Assembly: GCA_024220505.1 (NCBI GenBank)
Contig: JAKZZE010000021.1
Span: 496,001 to 560,000, forward strand
Direction: 5' to 3'
DNA length: 64,000 bases
From: Rhizopus arrhizus
Lineage: Eukaryota; Mucoromycota; Mucoromycetes; Mucorales; Rhizopodaceae
The notes below the pieces were generated by a model that saw nothing but the letters and a program-made list of their open reading frames with translations, was not told the DNA's origin and did no database searches. How positions within the stretch are numbered: the stretch's first letter is position 1; every line of letters begins with the position of its first letter. Positions 11,772 through 23,595 of the stretch are shown piece by piece. The position numbers and the translations under genes were made by a program.

Positions 11772-12543
11772 TTAAACAAGATAAACAGATTTTTCACTGA
11801 AGGGTGCAGACCAAGGTGGAGGTGGATCTTGAAACATGTTGACTACTTCTTGCTCGTATGGAAAGAACACGGATCTAATGCCGGATTGGTTGAGTTGACG
11901 GCTTTTCAAGGCATTAAATCGGTCATCAAGTTCAATATCAATAGCCTACACTCGTCATTAACAAGTTATATTTTTAAGAATAAAGTATTTTACATAGTTT
12001 GTGACGTAAGGATAGAATGATTGAAAGGGCCTTGCTATATCTGATCCATTCTTTGTAAACCTAAAGTTGATACCTCGAATATTTTCTGTAGCATTCAATC
12101 GTGTACATGCTTCAAGTATTTTGTCTTCAAACTGAAGATTCCGATTAGCTTCAAATAAAGTGTCCTAATATCATTTTACCTTGAGTATACGCTTCTTGTT
12201 AAACCAAGCAAGTGAAAATAAAGTTAGTAACATAAAAGCAGGTAAACCAAATAAAATGTAAGAAATATGTAGCTTGATCCAAACAAAATAAAAAACCATG
12301 GAAGCTGCCATCCATAAAATAAACAATACGGTAATATAATAGGCTTTGGATGCTGGAAGTGGATATCGTTGAGCTACCTGGTTAAAAAGCTGAATGATGG
12401 CATGAAAATCGTGAGTAGTAAGCTATTAAAGAAGATTAAAACTTGCGCATTGTTACATCTAGTGTATAATTTACATTGTCTTGAAGTTCAAAAGTATATT
12501 GCTCATCAAACTTTTCTCTATAATGAATTCGAACACTCTTCAT
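11772..12543 (-). CDS. Conserved two-TM membrane protein of unknown function
   Basis: Starts at ATG 12543 (MKSVRIHYREKFDEQYTFEL). A 52-nt intron leads into a segment with two adjacent hydrophobic helices (AYYITVLFILWMAASMVFYF and YILFGLPAFMLLTLFSLAWF) closed by NKKRILK. A soluble C-terminal half ends PPPPWSAPFSEKSVYLV. The predicted protein is about 218 aa with both termini on the same side of the membrane. Between RILK and DTLFEANRN lie 15 nt bounded by GT and AG (gtaaaatgatattag) that contain in-frame TGA and TAG. Reading continues only if these 15 nt are removed. A normal 47-nt intron follows later. I do not recognise the family. Confidence 0.65.
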
Positions 12544-12647
12544 TTTTATAAAAGTAGAAGAAAAAAGAAAAAATTTAAATGTATGGTTATTTTTAAGAAA
12601 TGAAATTAAGTATATTGTTGGCCATAATTAAAAACGTCTCTTTATTA

Positions 12648-15162
12648 TCAAATGCCATCCTCTTTATGTGAATGTGATAATACTCTATCTAAATTGTAAG
12701 CAGCTAATAATAATAATAAAAGGTATTTTTTTTTAGTATGTGCATTCTATGCATTTTGTTATTGTATATACATTACCACTGATAAAGGATAAATGTGTAA
12801 AGGCTTGAGGAAAATTACCCAGTAATTCACCGGATCGTGCAATCTCTTCTGAAAACAACCCGAGATGATTACCGTATCCAAGCATTTTTTCAAACATGAC
12901 AACAGCTCTTGTCAACAACCGCTTATCGTATTTACCTGCCCTTGTCAATGCTTCCACTAACCAAAATGTACACATTGAAAAGGCACCTTCTAAACCACCT
13001 ACACCATCATCAGTTGTCAAGAAATTGTACCTAAACACCAAATCATTTGCCACAAGCCCACCCTTTTCAGGAGGCAGAAGGACACGCTTGATTGTGTTGA
13101 GCAAACGAGGATCAGAAGGAGAAGAGAAAAAGACGAGAGGCATGATTAAGGTACTAGCATCCAAAGCATCAGGGGATTCAATACTCATTGTAAACATTTG
13201 AAGCTCTTTGTTAAAGCAGCGTGATTGAACCAATTCATATATTTCATCTCTTGTTTCCATCCATTTGTTTCTGTCTGGACAAGGAAATACTCTTTTCTCT
13301 GCCAAGCGAAGTGCTAAAAATGGAAAACGTTAAAGATACCATTGTAAATATTTTTTTATACCTCTGTCAATGGCAACCCAACACATAACAAGCGAATAAG
13401 TAAAATGCTGCTTTCTTCCTCTTACTTCCCAAATTGACATGTCTGGTTGATACCAATTGGCGCATACATAGTTTGTTAATTTTCGAATAGAGCACCACAT
13501 ATCATAAGAAATAGGTGACCCATGCTTATTATAAAGATAAATACCATCCATAAGCTCTCCATAGATATCAAGCTGCAAGTGGTCATAGGCACCATTACCA
13601 ACCCTTACTGGTTTCGATCCGCAGTATCCATCTAAATGAGTAAACTCTACCTCATCCAATCTTTTCACACCATCTATACTATACATAATACTTAATGAAC
13701 CATCTTCGTTCTAATCATAATCTTAGTTATTTTTTATAAACACATTCTCTCTCCTTTTTTACCAAGTCATTACAGCGTTCCTCAATATACTTCATAAACT
13801 GCCCTGCTTCTTTTGTAAAACCTAGTCTGAGAAAGGCATAAATGGTAAATGAAGAATCACGAATCCATGCATAACGATAATCCCAATTACGAGGTCCACC
13901 AATAGCTAGATAGGTTATACCATTAGCAACTATACAGTTAGTATAGTTATCACTATACCTTCTGGAAGACCAAATGTAGGGGAAGCAACAACAGCCCCAG
14001 TCTAAAAGAAATAAAAAAAAAAAATGAATGACATAATGATGATAAGATGGGTGCTATTTACTGGCTCATAAGTTAGTAATTTCAATGTTAAAGCACTTCT
14101 CAGCACATTTTCCCTCCAACGTCCTTTATAAGTGCTTTCTGCTACCCAGTTCAACCAAAACCCACTAGTTTGTCTAAAAAGTGCATCCAAAAGGCTGAGT
14201 GTCAACGGAGGATCCACTGACGCCCTTAGTTTTCTATTAATGATTGAGTCTGCAGAAGGCACATTGGGTACCTCGCGAAAGATAAATTCAACTTCCTGAG
14301 TCTCTTGAAGATCAAATTCTACCCAAACACCTGGTCCCTTATGTTCACTCCCTTCATCCACCACAAGGTTTAATTGAGGACATTCAAATTCACCACATCT
14401 TACCAAATGACGAAGATCCATCGTGAACGTATTGCTAGTGAACACGACACGATTGGGGGCTGTATAATAATGAAGGTCTCGATCACCGTATACCTTGGCT
14501 TCATATCCAACAACTTCTTCGTGTTCCTTGGATATGCTTTCTTTGATAACCTGGGTTGTATGTTCATCTAGACCATAATTAAATGCAGGGTAACACTCCA
14601 TCCTGAACTTAACTGAGCCACGAATGACAGAGACTTTACGTATGATCCAAGGCAAGAGAGGTTTGGTGGACTTATTTTGTCCTTGAAGGGGCACGTGCAT
14701 ATAGTCTGTGATTTCGGCCACACCTTCATCAGAAAGGAAACGTGTGGTGAGAATGTTGCTGTTGGGTAAATACATTTGTTTGATACTGCTGTAAGCTGTG
14801 CGTGGATTGACAGAGAAGTGACCACCCTTGTCGTTATCAAGCACACGACAAAAGATTGAAGGAGAGTCGAACTTGGGGTAACAGAAAAAATCAATGGAGG
14901 AATCAGTACCGACAAGAGCCACGGTTCGCATGTTGCCAATAATGCCATAGTTTTCAATAGGTAGGTAACCTCTCTTTCTGTGGCCGAAGGTAGTGTTTTC
15001 TAGGTTGAGCTCACTAAAGTGTTCAGGATTGATGCTTTGACGTCGCGTATCGGCTACATAGCGAACACCCTCAGGCAGTTGTTCACCAGATTCCCCTCTT
15101 GCTTCGATTTCAGATTCTAGCTCAAGTCCATAAGAACGGTCTCTATCAACTTCAAAAGACAT
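12648..15162 (-). CDS. Glycoside hydrolase family 15 protein (trehalase-like/glucoamylase-type)
   Basis: Six exons, about 740 aa, no signal peptide, so probably intracellular. The N-terminal beta-sandwich (roughly residues 60-330) contains YLPIENYGIIGNMRTVALVG and DFFCYPKFDSPSIFCRVLD, typical of bacterial and fungal GH15 trehalase-like enzymes. The (alpha/alpha)6 barrel follows: IGGPRNWDYRYAWIRDSSF across a 53-nt intron, general-acid motif SIWEVRGRKQHF, and general-base region GLFSEE. The last visible frame ends at 12733, but TTTATCAGT G|GTAATG splices to an exon encoding AAYNLDRVLSHSHKEDGI, the normal GH15 end after FTHLSFIS. Stop is at 12648-12650. It should hydrolyse an alpha-linked glucoside such as trehalose or a malto-oligosaccharide; substrate is not decidable from sequence. 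Confidence 0.88.
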
Positions 15163-15293
15163 ATTTTTTTTAAAAAAAAATATAAAGGAAAAGAAAGGAC
15201 AGAACTTTTATACTAAAGGATAAATTCTTTGGATAAATTAATTATGCCCTGTGTATGCATACATGCGTGTGTGAAAAAAAAAAATTATTGTAA

Positions 15294-16952
15294 CTATTTA
15301 TATAAACAAGGTAAAACCTTCCCACTACATTCACCAAATCCGATATGATACTGGCTATTTTCACATTGACCCGTAATCTTTACTTCATCTCCATCCTCTA
15401 AAAAGACGCGTTCAATACCATTTTCAAATTGAATTTTATCTCTTCCACTCCATGTTATTTCTAAAAGTGAACCAAAAGAACCCTTTTCCTAAATAATAAT
15501 TTAATATGATTTCAAAAAGCTCTTTTAAAAAACTTACTGGGCCAGAGATAGTGCCTGTGGCTCCCATGTCACCAGATCGCATGTTACAACCGTTTACTGT
15601 GTGATGAGTCAATTGTTGTGTGATGGACCAATACATATGTTTAAGATTAGACACAGCCACAGTCTCAAATTTAGATGCTCCGGCAGCTAATGAAAAACAA
15701 ATTGTTTAAATACAAATACACAGAAAGAGATAGATACTTACGTTTGATTTGAACTTGAAGATTGACATCATAAGCAGAAGGGTCTTCTTCTTTAAGGTAG
15801 GGTAAAGGTTCGGGCGTCGCTTGAGAAGGACCTTGGACAAGAAAAGGCTCAAGTGCATCCAATGTAACAATCCAAGGTGAAATGGTTGTACCGAAGCTTT
15901 TACCTAAAAATGGACCAAGAGGGACATACTCCCAAGCTTGAATATCACGGGCTACAGGACTGTTAGATATATTAAATCTCTAAATAATCTATGTTTACCA
16001 CTCCAATCATTAACTAAAACAAGTCCAAAAATATGATCCTTCGCATCCTTGATATCTATTCTTTCTCCAAGCTTATTCCCTGTACCAACAAACCATCCCT
16101 ATTCAAAACGGTTTAATTGTCTTTTTTTTTTTACAATACATGTACGTGATGGTACATTACCACTTCTAATTCAATATCTAATCTTACAGACGGACCAAAC
16201 ACAGGAGCTTTAGCATCCTTGGCTGGAAGGCGTTGTCCGGCAGGTCGACGAATATCTGTTCCAGAAACAACAACTGAAGACGCACGACCGTGATAACCAA
16301 CGGGTATGTGAAGCCAATTGGGTTGAAGCGCGTTGTCTTTTCCTCGAAACATAATACCGACATTCGTAGCATGTTCGCGAGAACAATAAAAATCAGTATA
16401 ATCCCTATTATTAATTGAGTATACGATTTATGTTTTCTGTCCTTATTCTTACCCAATTTTAGCAGGCAAATGCATTCTGACAGAAGAAAGAGGGATAAGA
16501 GCTTTTTTTAAAAGTTCGGTATCATCTCTTAACTTGGGTTCATCTTTGGACAATAAGTTCTGAATTCTCAAACGTGTTTCTTTCCATACAGGACGACCCA
16601 AAGACATGAACGTATTCAAAGATGGCTATTCATAAAAGTATGAATTGGCATAATGCTCTCTATTATTTCTTCTTAATATCTCTTACCTCACCAAATACTT
16701 GAACAGGATTCTCGAAATCAGTGATATCATTTAATAAACCAGACTTGGCAATTTCCAATAAATCGAGAGCATAATCTCCAATGGCTGTAGCTGCATGTGG
16801 CTCTTGCTATGTTTTTATTTTAACCACTTTGTCTTCTTTTCCTTTTATTTTTTTATGGTTACCTTTTCAGCAGTTGAGATAATACCAAATGGTATATTTT
16901 GAATTGGGAAATCAGAATCTTTAGAGACTTTAATAAAGGTTTCGGTGGTCAT
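15294..16952 (-). CDS. FAH: Fumarylacetoacetase
   Basis: The last enzyme of phenylalanine/tyrosine catabolism, splitting 4-fumarylacetoacetate into fumarate and acetoacetate in the cytosol. Roughly 430 aa in multiple exons from ATG 16952 ([16 protein letters not shown]). Key motifs are all present: [20 protein letters not shown] (metal Asp, active-site His), [18 protein letters not shown], the metal-binding [24 protein letters not shown] followed by [15 protein letters not shown], and [20 protein letters not shown]. The C-terminus is [16 protein letters not shown], matching the usual FAH end (IGFGxCxGKVLPA). Introns are about 45-60 nt. A 12-bp palindrome lies 84 bp upstream of the start. No other tyrosine-pathway gene is adjacent. 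Confidence 0.93.
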
Positions 16953-17035
16953 AGTGTGTCAAAAATGGGGGAAAAAAAAAAGAAAAAATAAAAGAAAAGG
17001 TAAAGGATAGGATTGTTTATATCTTTGAAAGAGCT

Positions 17036-17047
17036 GGTCAGCTGACC
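17036..17047. promoter_or_regulatory. 12-bp palindrome with E-box core upstream of FAH
   Basis: GGTCAGCTGACC is a perfect 12-bp palindrome containing CAGCTG, 84 bp upstream of the FAH start codon. A dimeric (bHLH- or zinc-cluster-like) factor site is plausible, but this is inference from position and symmetry only. Confidence 0.3.
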
Positions 17048-17099
17048 GTGGTATAGTAAGGAACGATCCGTGTAACCAGGAATTAGGACGCTATATGCG

Positions 17100-17600
17100 G
17101 ATCTACTCTAAAATAGTAAGCTTGTTCTTTAAAGTATTAAATAAACAATCTATAATTAAAGATATATTCTCAACAAATAGATTTACAAAAACTTAAAGTT
17201 CTTTTTTATAAAAATTTGAAAAAGAGCTTTTATCACTGATTTGAAGAATCGGCCAAAAGGAGTTTGGGAGGTCTTTAAAAACACTCTGATCCTGAGAAAA
17301 AAAAATTGTTTTGACTCTTCGAAGAAGATACAGTCTATCCAGTTTCAATTGCCCACTTTACCAAAAAAAACTGGTCGAGATTTTAAAATTGATTAGGTTA
17401 CTTTTCAAAGTTAATTTGGTCACCCTCCTAAAGTCAATTTGGCCACTTTTTTGGAATTAGCTGAACAATAAACACTGAAATGATTTTTTATCATAAAGAT
17501 GGGAGAGGGAATGTCTTTGGCGTAAAAAGCAATGAAGCAAACAATTACGATAAGATTCGCTCATTTCGTCTGAAGAAAATAACGAACCTTAAGAAGTTTG
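17100..17600. other. AT-rich spacer upstream of FAH
   Basis: No gene seen. It contains an imperfect local repetition near 17370-17460 in which phrases resembling GGTCGA/GGTTACTTTT/GGTCACC/GGCCACTTTTTTGGAATTA recur, perhaps the decayed end of the transposase relic that follows. Confidence 0.3.
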
Positions 17601-18395
17601 TCAATAAAAAAATACATATGTTGAGTTGCAGGCAGATGAAGAACCTGATATTGATATGACTGAAGTAAAGCGAAAAAAGAGAGACACTAAGTATAATTTC
17701 TACACAGAGAAGGGTCGACTGGCCTATTTTTACTTCTTGAATCAAAAAGGTATGAAACTCACAGCCGCAAACGTTAACTATTACATTGCACGAAAATAGA
17801 AACAATACAAAAGAGACCCTGATACATGTAAGCCTCATAAAAAAAAACCGTGCATCAACTCGCTCTAAAAGTAAATTGGATGACCAAAATAAAGAGCATC
17901 TAATCTGCTTTTTTGACAAGAACCAAGGAGCAATCATCCAAGATGCTGTAGATGGTTTTACTAAGTGAAAGACTTGAAATAAAAAAGTCCAGAGTGGCAG
18001 ACCTCATGAAAGATAAATGCAACCTTTCAGTAAAAAGAGTCATCCATCATCCCGTTGCAAGAAACAGCGAAACTCAGCTTAAAGAAGGTGCTGTCTAGGT
18101 AAATGAGAAGTAGACTCAGAAGGGAATGAAATTGAGTTTTCCTAGATGAATCGGGATTTAATATTAACATGTCCCACGAAAAAGCCAGATTAAGACGTGA
18201 TAAACCTGCTATTGTCGTCACTTCTTCACCAAAGACCATTTCGCACACTGTATTGGAGGCTATACCCTCTGTCGATGTTGTAAATGTAACTATGAGGGAA
18301 CCTGGAAACCTCAAAAAAAAAGTAATCAGAGCAACTAAACTTGAGGCGTCTGGAGTTATGATAGCGTCAATCAATGACCCAGCTGCCCTATTCTG
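17600..18395 (+). pseudogene. Decayed DDE transposase (IS630/Tc1-like)
   Basis: Plus-strand reading in shifting frames shows YNFYTEKGRLAYFYFLNQKG followed by a region full of stops. Then comes VFLDESGFNINMSHEKARLR, the first catalytic Asp block of IS630/Tc1-type DDE transposases, and KPAIVVTSSPKTISHTVLEA, the usual continuation. The second Asp and final Glu blocks are not recognisable. At least ten stops or frame changes make it a fossil. It lies between FAH and SART1 and shares no visible similarity with the five Tc1-like elements at the right end of the window. The family call rests on the single LDESGFN block and its context. Confidence 0.55.
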
Positions 18396-18399
18396 ATTG

Positions 18400-19330
18400 T
18401 CACTTTTTGCCATATTTTCCTCTTCTGTTGAAGTCGATAGTTTTGATTCATCCCATTTATATCGCCAGAGGTCTTTCTTCATGTCAAACACAGTAGTGAA
18501 AGCTTTGCTGAAATAGTCGATGATACATGTGTACTCGTTTTCCTCCTACCAAATTATCCTTGGGTCTATTTCTAGGTAACTTTACCAAGTGCAAGCACTT
18601 TTTCAATATATAACTCACATTTTTTTTTTTCGTTTGCTTTTGATCTTGCCCCATTTGAACCATATAAGATAACTTTTGAGTATTACATACTTTTTTTCGC
18701 CTTTGACGCGTATCCACGAGTGTTTTTTCGTCTCTTTATTCTTCTGATTCCGAGGTTATCACAATTAGTGATCCATTGATCGCTTGTATATTAAGTTTTA
18801 AATAAAACATAAATTTTTGACTGAGAGAAAGCTTTGTTCTGTTTTCAACAACCTTACAACGAAGTCTAAAATGCCATAGTACAAATAATCTTGGGTATGA
18901 ATGCTGGCTCTTTTCAACTTCTTTCTTTCAGTATTAAATTGATTTTAAAGTCTGATTCTGTCAATAGAAATATAAAGGACACTTCTGGTATTGAGTAGTG
19001 TGCTTTTAATGAAGGGGGAATCGAAGAATGCAGAAGTGATATAGGTTTTTAGTCACCACTTGTGTCCAAGATTGTTGTATTGACCATGTTTTTAATTTTA
19101 ATGGCGCTTTTAAGGATAAATGAGGCGACTCGACTAAGTCACCTTTCTGGCCAAAATTATTGTTGTTGGAAAGAACTACAATATCCAACTTTTCAGAATT
19201 AAATGTTGAACTAAAATTGCTCGAGCTATAAAAACCATAAAACTCCGATTTTTTTGGACTGCGCAGCGACACTGGAATAAAAATTTCCATCTGCACAAAA
19301 AAACAGTTTTATTTTGTACATATTTTTTTA
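18400..19330. other. Intergenic region upstream of SART1
   Basis: Follows the transposase relic. A minus-strand frame at 18484-18717 reads VDTRQRRKKVCNTQKLSYMV and may be more transposon debris; it is not recognised. The last 300 bp (19030-19330), with a T run just before the start codon, is the likely SART1 promoter. Nothing else supportable. Confidence 0.35.
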
Positions 19331-21618
19331 ATGGCTGAATCAATTTCAATTGAAGAAACAAAGTAAAACGGATATTTGAATTGATTTCTCAAATACTAAA
19401 CCTTTTTCTATAGTGCTTTGCGTGAAAAGCTGGGGCTTCCTCCATTGGCTGCTCAAGATTCCGATGACGAAGTAGTAGACCCCGAAAAAGAAGCCTATGA
19501 CAATTACCAAAAAATGAAACAAGAACAAGAAAAAGCCAAGAGAGCAGAGGAAATCAAAAAAAATATTGAAAAGTAAAAAGAAAGAAAAAAAGATTGTTGT
19601 GTACAAAGAGAAATATTTATCCATTTATAAATAATAGATCTCAAAATCGTAAAAGGAATTTATCAAAACTTCAAGGTAAAGGTCTAGGCGAAGCAAGCGA
19701 TGATGAGGATGACAGTGCACTTAATTGGGTTAAAAAAAGTAGAACTCGTGAAAGAGACTTGGCAGCACGACGAGCTCGCGAGATTGAAGAAATGGATAAT
19801 ACATTCCAATCTGGTCAATACGATGCCTCTCACCTCAGTGGACTGAAAGTAGGACATTCATTATCTGAATTTGATGAAGTTGGAGAAACTATCTTGACCT
19901 TGAAGGATCGAAGCATTTTAGATGAACAAGATGAAGATGCTGATGAATTGACCAATGTCAATATTGAAGACAAGGAGCGTGTAAAGAAAAACTTGGAGAC
20001 CAAAAAGAAAAAGCCTGGATATAACCCCTATGATGACGATCAGTTTAATGGAAGTAAACAGAGTATTTTGCCACAGTACGAAGAAGAGGAAGGCATCGAA
20101 GGTTTTGTCATTGGTGCTTCTGGTACAGTGTCTTCTAAAGATAAAGACCAAGCCGAAAATCAAAAGACAGTTTCCGAAAAGCTGAAAGAGCAAACGCTAT
20201 CATACACTAAGATGCAAGAAATAAAAGACTACTATACGCAAGAAGAAATAGAAGCTACATTCAAGAAGCCTAAATCAAAAAAAAAGAAAATGAGAAGAAA
20301 GGCTAAAGAAGAGAATGAGGATTTTAGTGCTGCTGCTGCTTCCGCTAATGCAACTTCCGAAAGTAGACCTACTAGTGCTAGAGTACGTAACCATGAAGAA
20401 GATGCTAATTTTGTGGATGATGATGACCTTCAAGAAGCTCTATCGCGTGCCAGAAGAGTAGCCAATAAGCAAAAAAACAAGCTAATAAAGAAAATGACAC
20501 CAGAAGAAATTGCAAAGCAAATTAAAGAAGAAGAAGCTAATCAAATGAAAACCGAGGAAGATGATGAAAGTGGCGGACTTGTTTTGTCAGAAACATCTGA
20601 ATTTGTCGGTTCACTTGGTATAAATATACCATCATTTATAAACAATGAACCAAAACCTCAACAAGTTAAAAAAGAACCTGAAACTCCAACAATCAAGGAA
20701 GAGCCAGTATATGAAGAAATAAAACAAGAAGAAACATATATTAAACAAGAACCAGAAAGTATGGATGTAATTACCGTTCAAGAAGAAGAAACGGATGAGC
20801 CCATGCCAGATATCAAAGAAGAACCGACATACGAAGATGTAAAAGAGGAACCTATTATTGAAGAGCCTTTGGTTAGTGGTGGTCTTGCAGCCACATTAGC
20901 ATTACTTAATCAAAAAGGTATAAAAAATTGTAGTAAAAAAAAAAAGGAAGACAACTAATTAGAAAAATTAATATATAGGAATGATTGCAAAGCCTACCGA
21001 AGAACAAATTAAGCGTGATAAAATTGCAGCAGAGCAAATTCGATGGCAGAACGAGCAAAGAAAGAAAGAGCATCGTCGTGCATTAGAGGAACAAAAAGAA
21101 AAGGAGCGTCGTAGAGATCATGGACGAGGAAGAGATCATGACCGCGATAGAATGAGAGAACTTGAGCGTGAAAGAGAAAGAGAACGTGAGAGAGAAGAAG
21201 CACAAAGAATGAAAGAGTTTGAATTGGCCATGCAAAACTACAAACCTGAAGTTAACCTGGAATACACAGATAACAAAGGTCGTGTCCTAAAGACAGCTGA
21301 GGTATATGCGTGTTTTTTTGTTTTCTTATCAAACATTAATTGATTATATTATAGGCCTTTAGATTTATGTCACACCAGTTCCATGGTAAGACATCTGGCA
21401 AGACCAAGACAGAGAAGAGAATGAGAAAGATTGAAGAAGAACGCAGACTGAATATGATGAGTAGTACAGATACTCCACTTAATTTAGCAGGCGCTTTGCT
21501 TGAAAGACAGCAGCGAACTGGTAGTGCACATGTTGTTCTTAGTGTAGGAAATAGAGGTGTTGTACCTCCTACAATGACTTCAAACAGTGAAAAACAAAAG
21601 CCCGCAAAGAAACAATAA
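19331..21618 (+). CDS. SART1: Snu66/SART1, U4/U6.U5 tri-snRNP-associated protein
   Basis: Five exons (19331-19362, 19414-19572, 19638-20917, 20979-21301, 21355-21618), 685 aa. The tiny first exon encodes MAESISIEETN, spliced in phase to ALREKLGLPPL. Together these form a HIND (Hub1-interacting) element of the type that binds the ubiquitin-like splicing modulator Hub1. Family blocks follow: LSGLKVGHSLSEFDEVGETI with LTLKDRSIL, NVNIEDKERVKKNLETKKKK, then a long acidic/basic charged middle with repeated KEEP motifs. The conserved C-terminus has FRFMSHQFHGKTSGKTKTEK and MSSTDTPL. It acts in the nucleus in pre-spliceosome activation. Human SART1 is about 800 aa; the fungal length is normal. An RE/RD-rich stretch lies at the exon 4 end. 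Confidence 0.93.
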
Positions 21619-21827
21619 AAAAGCGTTACTTTATATTTAATCAATGTTTTGTTTCTATACTGTATAGAAAAAAAGGCTCTAGATTATTTATTGATTAAAA
21701 AAAAATACAAGTATGAAATAAGGTTTGAGGTTTTTTGTATGTAAAAACAAATGGAAGCATATAACAAAATTTTGAAAAAATACAAGTAGCAACAAGAGAA
21801 AAGAAAAGGAAAGGGAATAAATAATGA

Positions 21828-23595
21828 TTATGATTTTTGAGAGGGTTGGCTAATGGTTTTAATTACTTTTTCTAATGATGTGCACCACAGTGTTTGTTCT
21901 TCTAGACTTCGAGTTCTAAAAATATGGCGCTGTTTGACAGGACCTAAAGCCATTTGAGGGGGTAAACCACCATTTGAAAAATACATGGGTGCCACTGTAT
22001 CTATGTTTGTGTCAGCGATGATCAGTTCAAAGCCAAAGACCTCAGGCTTTAATGTTGATGCAGTGTCGGCAGATTTTTTTCCAATCCTGAACAAGGGTTT
22101 CTTGACTTCACACATCTTTGAAGCAATTAATGGACGTATTCCTCGAATCTCTGCGCCACGAAGATTTAGATTTCCTTTATAAACTAATTTACGAAGGCCA
22201 TCCTTTCTGTCTTTCTGCTTTCTACAGTAGATAAGGTAATCTGAGAAAAGATAATAGGTTCTTACATCAGATATAGATGTGAGGTCATCTAGATCAACTT
22301 TAATGAGTTCAGCATGAAGCATAAGTCTTCTATCTAATGTCACATTCACTGGACAGTTTTGGATAGTTCTTGATGCTTCAAGCACCATTAAATGTGCTAA
22401 GCAGCTCTTTTTTCTATTTTTTGATAAAAACATTAGCAAATTGATTCAGTCTAATGCAGTGTATGTTACCTTTCAGACCATTCGTTATCTAATGCTTTAA
22501 ACTTTTCAGCCATTTGTCCAAGGAAAACATAATCAGGGTTTGAATGTTCACTATAGTGTTTTAATTGCTGTAGAAATTTGGAATAGTGAGATATACGATT
22601 CACTGGTATTTGAAGATAATGCTCTATATCTGCTATTTTCAATGAAGACTGTCTCTGTTTATTGGCATTTATTTTTGTCTGTGGAAGGATTATGAGCATA
22701 AAAATATTAAAAAAAAAAATTAAACTTGCCTCTAAGAATTTTGTAAAAGATGGCAATCCATAAAGGATGCTCAATACCACAACAAATTCAGCGTGCTGTT
22801 CAAAAAATACTTCGTATGTATCGAGGCACTTGTACTAGAATAACAGAAATTAAATATTAGTTATTTGCAAGTAAATTAGTAAAACATACAAAATCATTAA
22901 AAATATCTGATATCAATTGAGTTGGACCCCACATTTGAAATCTATAAATATACTTTAGTGAATGTAAATTTTGCTTATTGCGTTTTTAATTATTAACCTG
23001 TCAGTTATTTCTTTTAAAAACTTGGTATGTATCACTGATATTTCATGAAGACTTTGAAATAGTGCATTAAGCGTCTTTTTTACAGATGTTGATTTAAGCT
23101 TTGAAGTGACATCTTTATCTTCTGTTGAGTCTAACCAAACTTGCATTCCAGTCGCATAAGTCTCTTGAAAATCACAAAATTCATTCAAATAACTCGTTTC
23201 AAGTTGTATTATTTGGTTTACAGTTTGTCGTTTATACGCAACATGCCTTGCTACATCAAGGACTTGTTGATCTTTTCTTGATAAAACACACTGTGAGTTA
23301 TTGTTTGAAATAAGTGGCATATAAACACATTACCACTTAAAATGGGCTCATATCCTTCTTCTTCTTCAAACATATCACACACATTGTCAATAATTAAAAG
23401 ATCTTCAACTACCTGGTTGTAATATTTCTGGTTGTCGATTAGGAATGACATGCTGTATGGATCCGAGACGGTTGATGCATTTGATGAAGAAGTACTTATA
23501 GAAAACGGTCTACTTTTACTTGATGTGCTTGCACGGATTGACAAAGGAGGTGTTGTTTGACTATATACAGACACACGTTGATTTTCTCTGTCCAT
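21828..23595 (-). CDS. Second DH-PH Rho guanine nucleotide exchange factor
   Basis: About 500 aa in several exons from ATG 23595 (MDRENQRVSVYSQTTPP), with a Ser/Thr-rich N-terminus. The DH domain starts RQTVNQIIQLETSYLNEFCD, continues through TLNALFQSLHEISVIHTKFL and CLDTYEVFFEQHAEFVVVLS, and ends HYLQIPVNRISHYSKFLQQL, the DH helix that normally reads PVQRIxRYxLLL. The PH-like domain follows (RLMLHAELIKVDLDD to HIFRTRSLEEQTLWCTSLEK). Exon 2 joins at acceptor GAAAAG|ATCAAC rather than at the earlier CACAG, which would break frame. The intron after PSFTKFLE begins GCAAGT, a GC-AG intron. It is smaller than and not a tandem copy of the RhoGEF at 1.6-5.1 kb. It overlaps no neighbour; tail to tail with SART1 (about 210 bp). 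Confidence 0.85.

Noticed and set aside
17545..17937. 130-codon hydrophobic minus-strand ORF
   Set aside because: Antisense of the transposase fossil; hydrophobicity comes from AT-rich antisense codons.
18027..18491. 154-codon minus-strand ORF
   Set aside because: Antisense of the LDESGFN transposase block, which has the recognisable protein signature on the plus strand.
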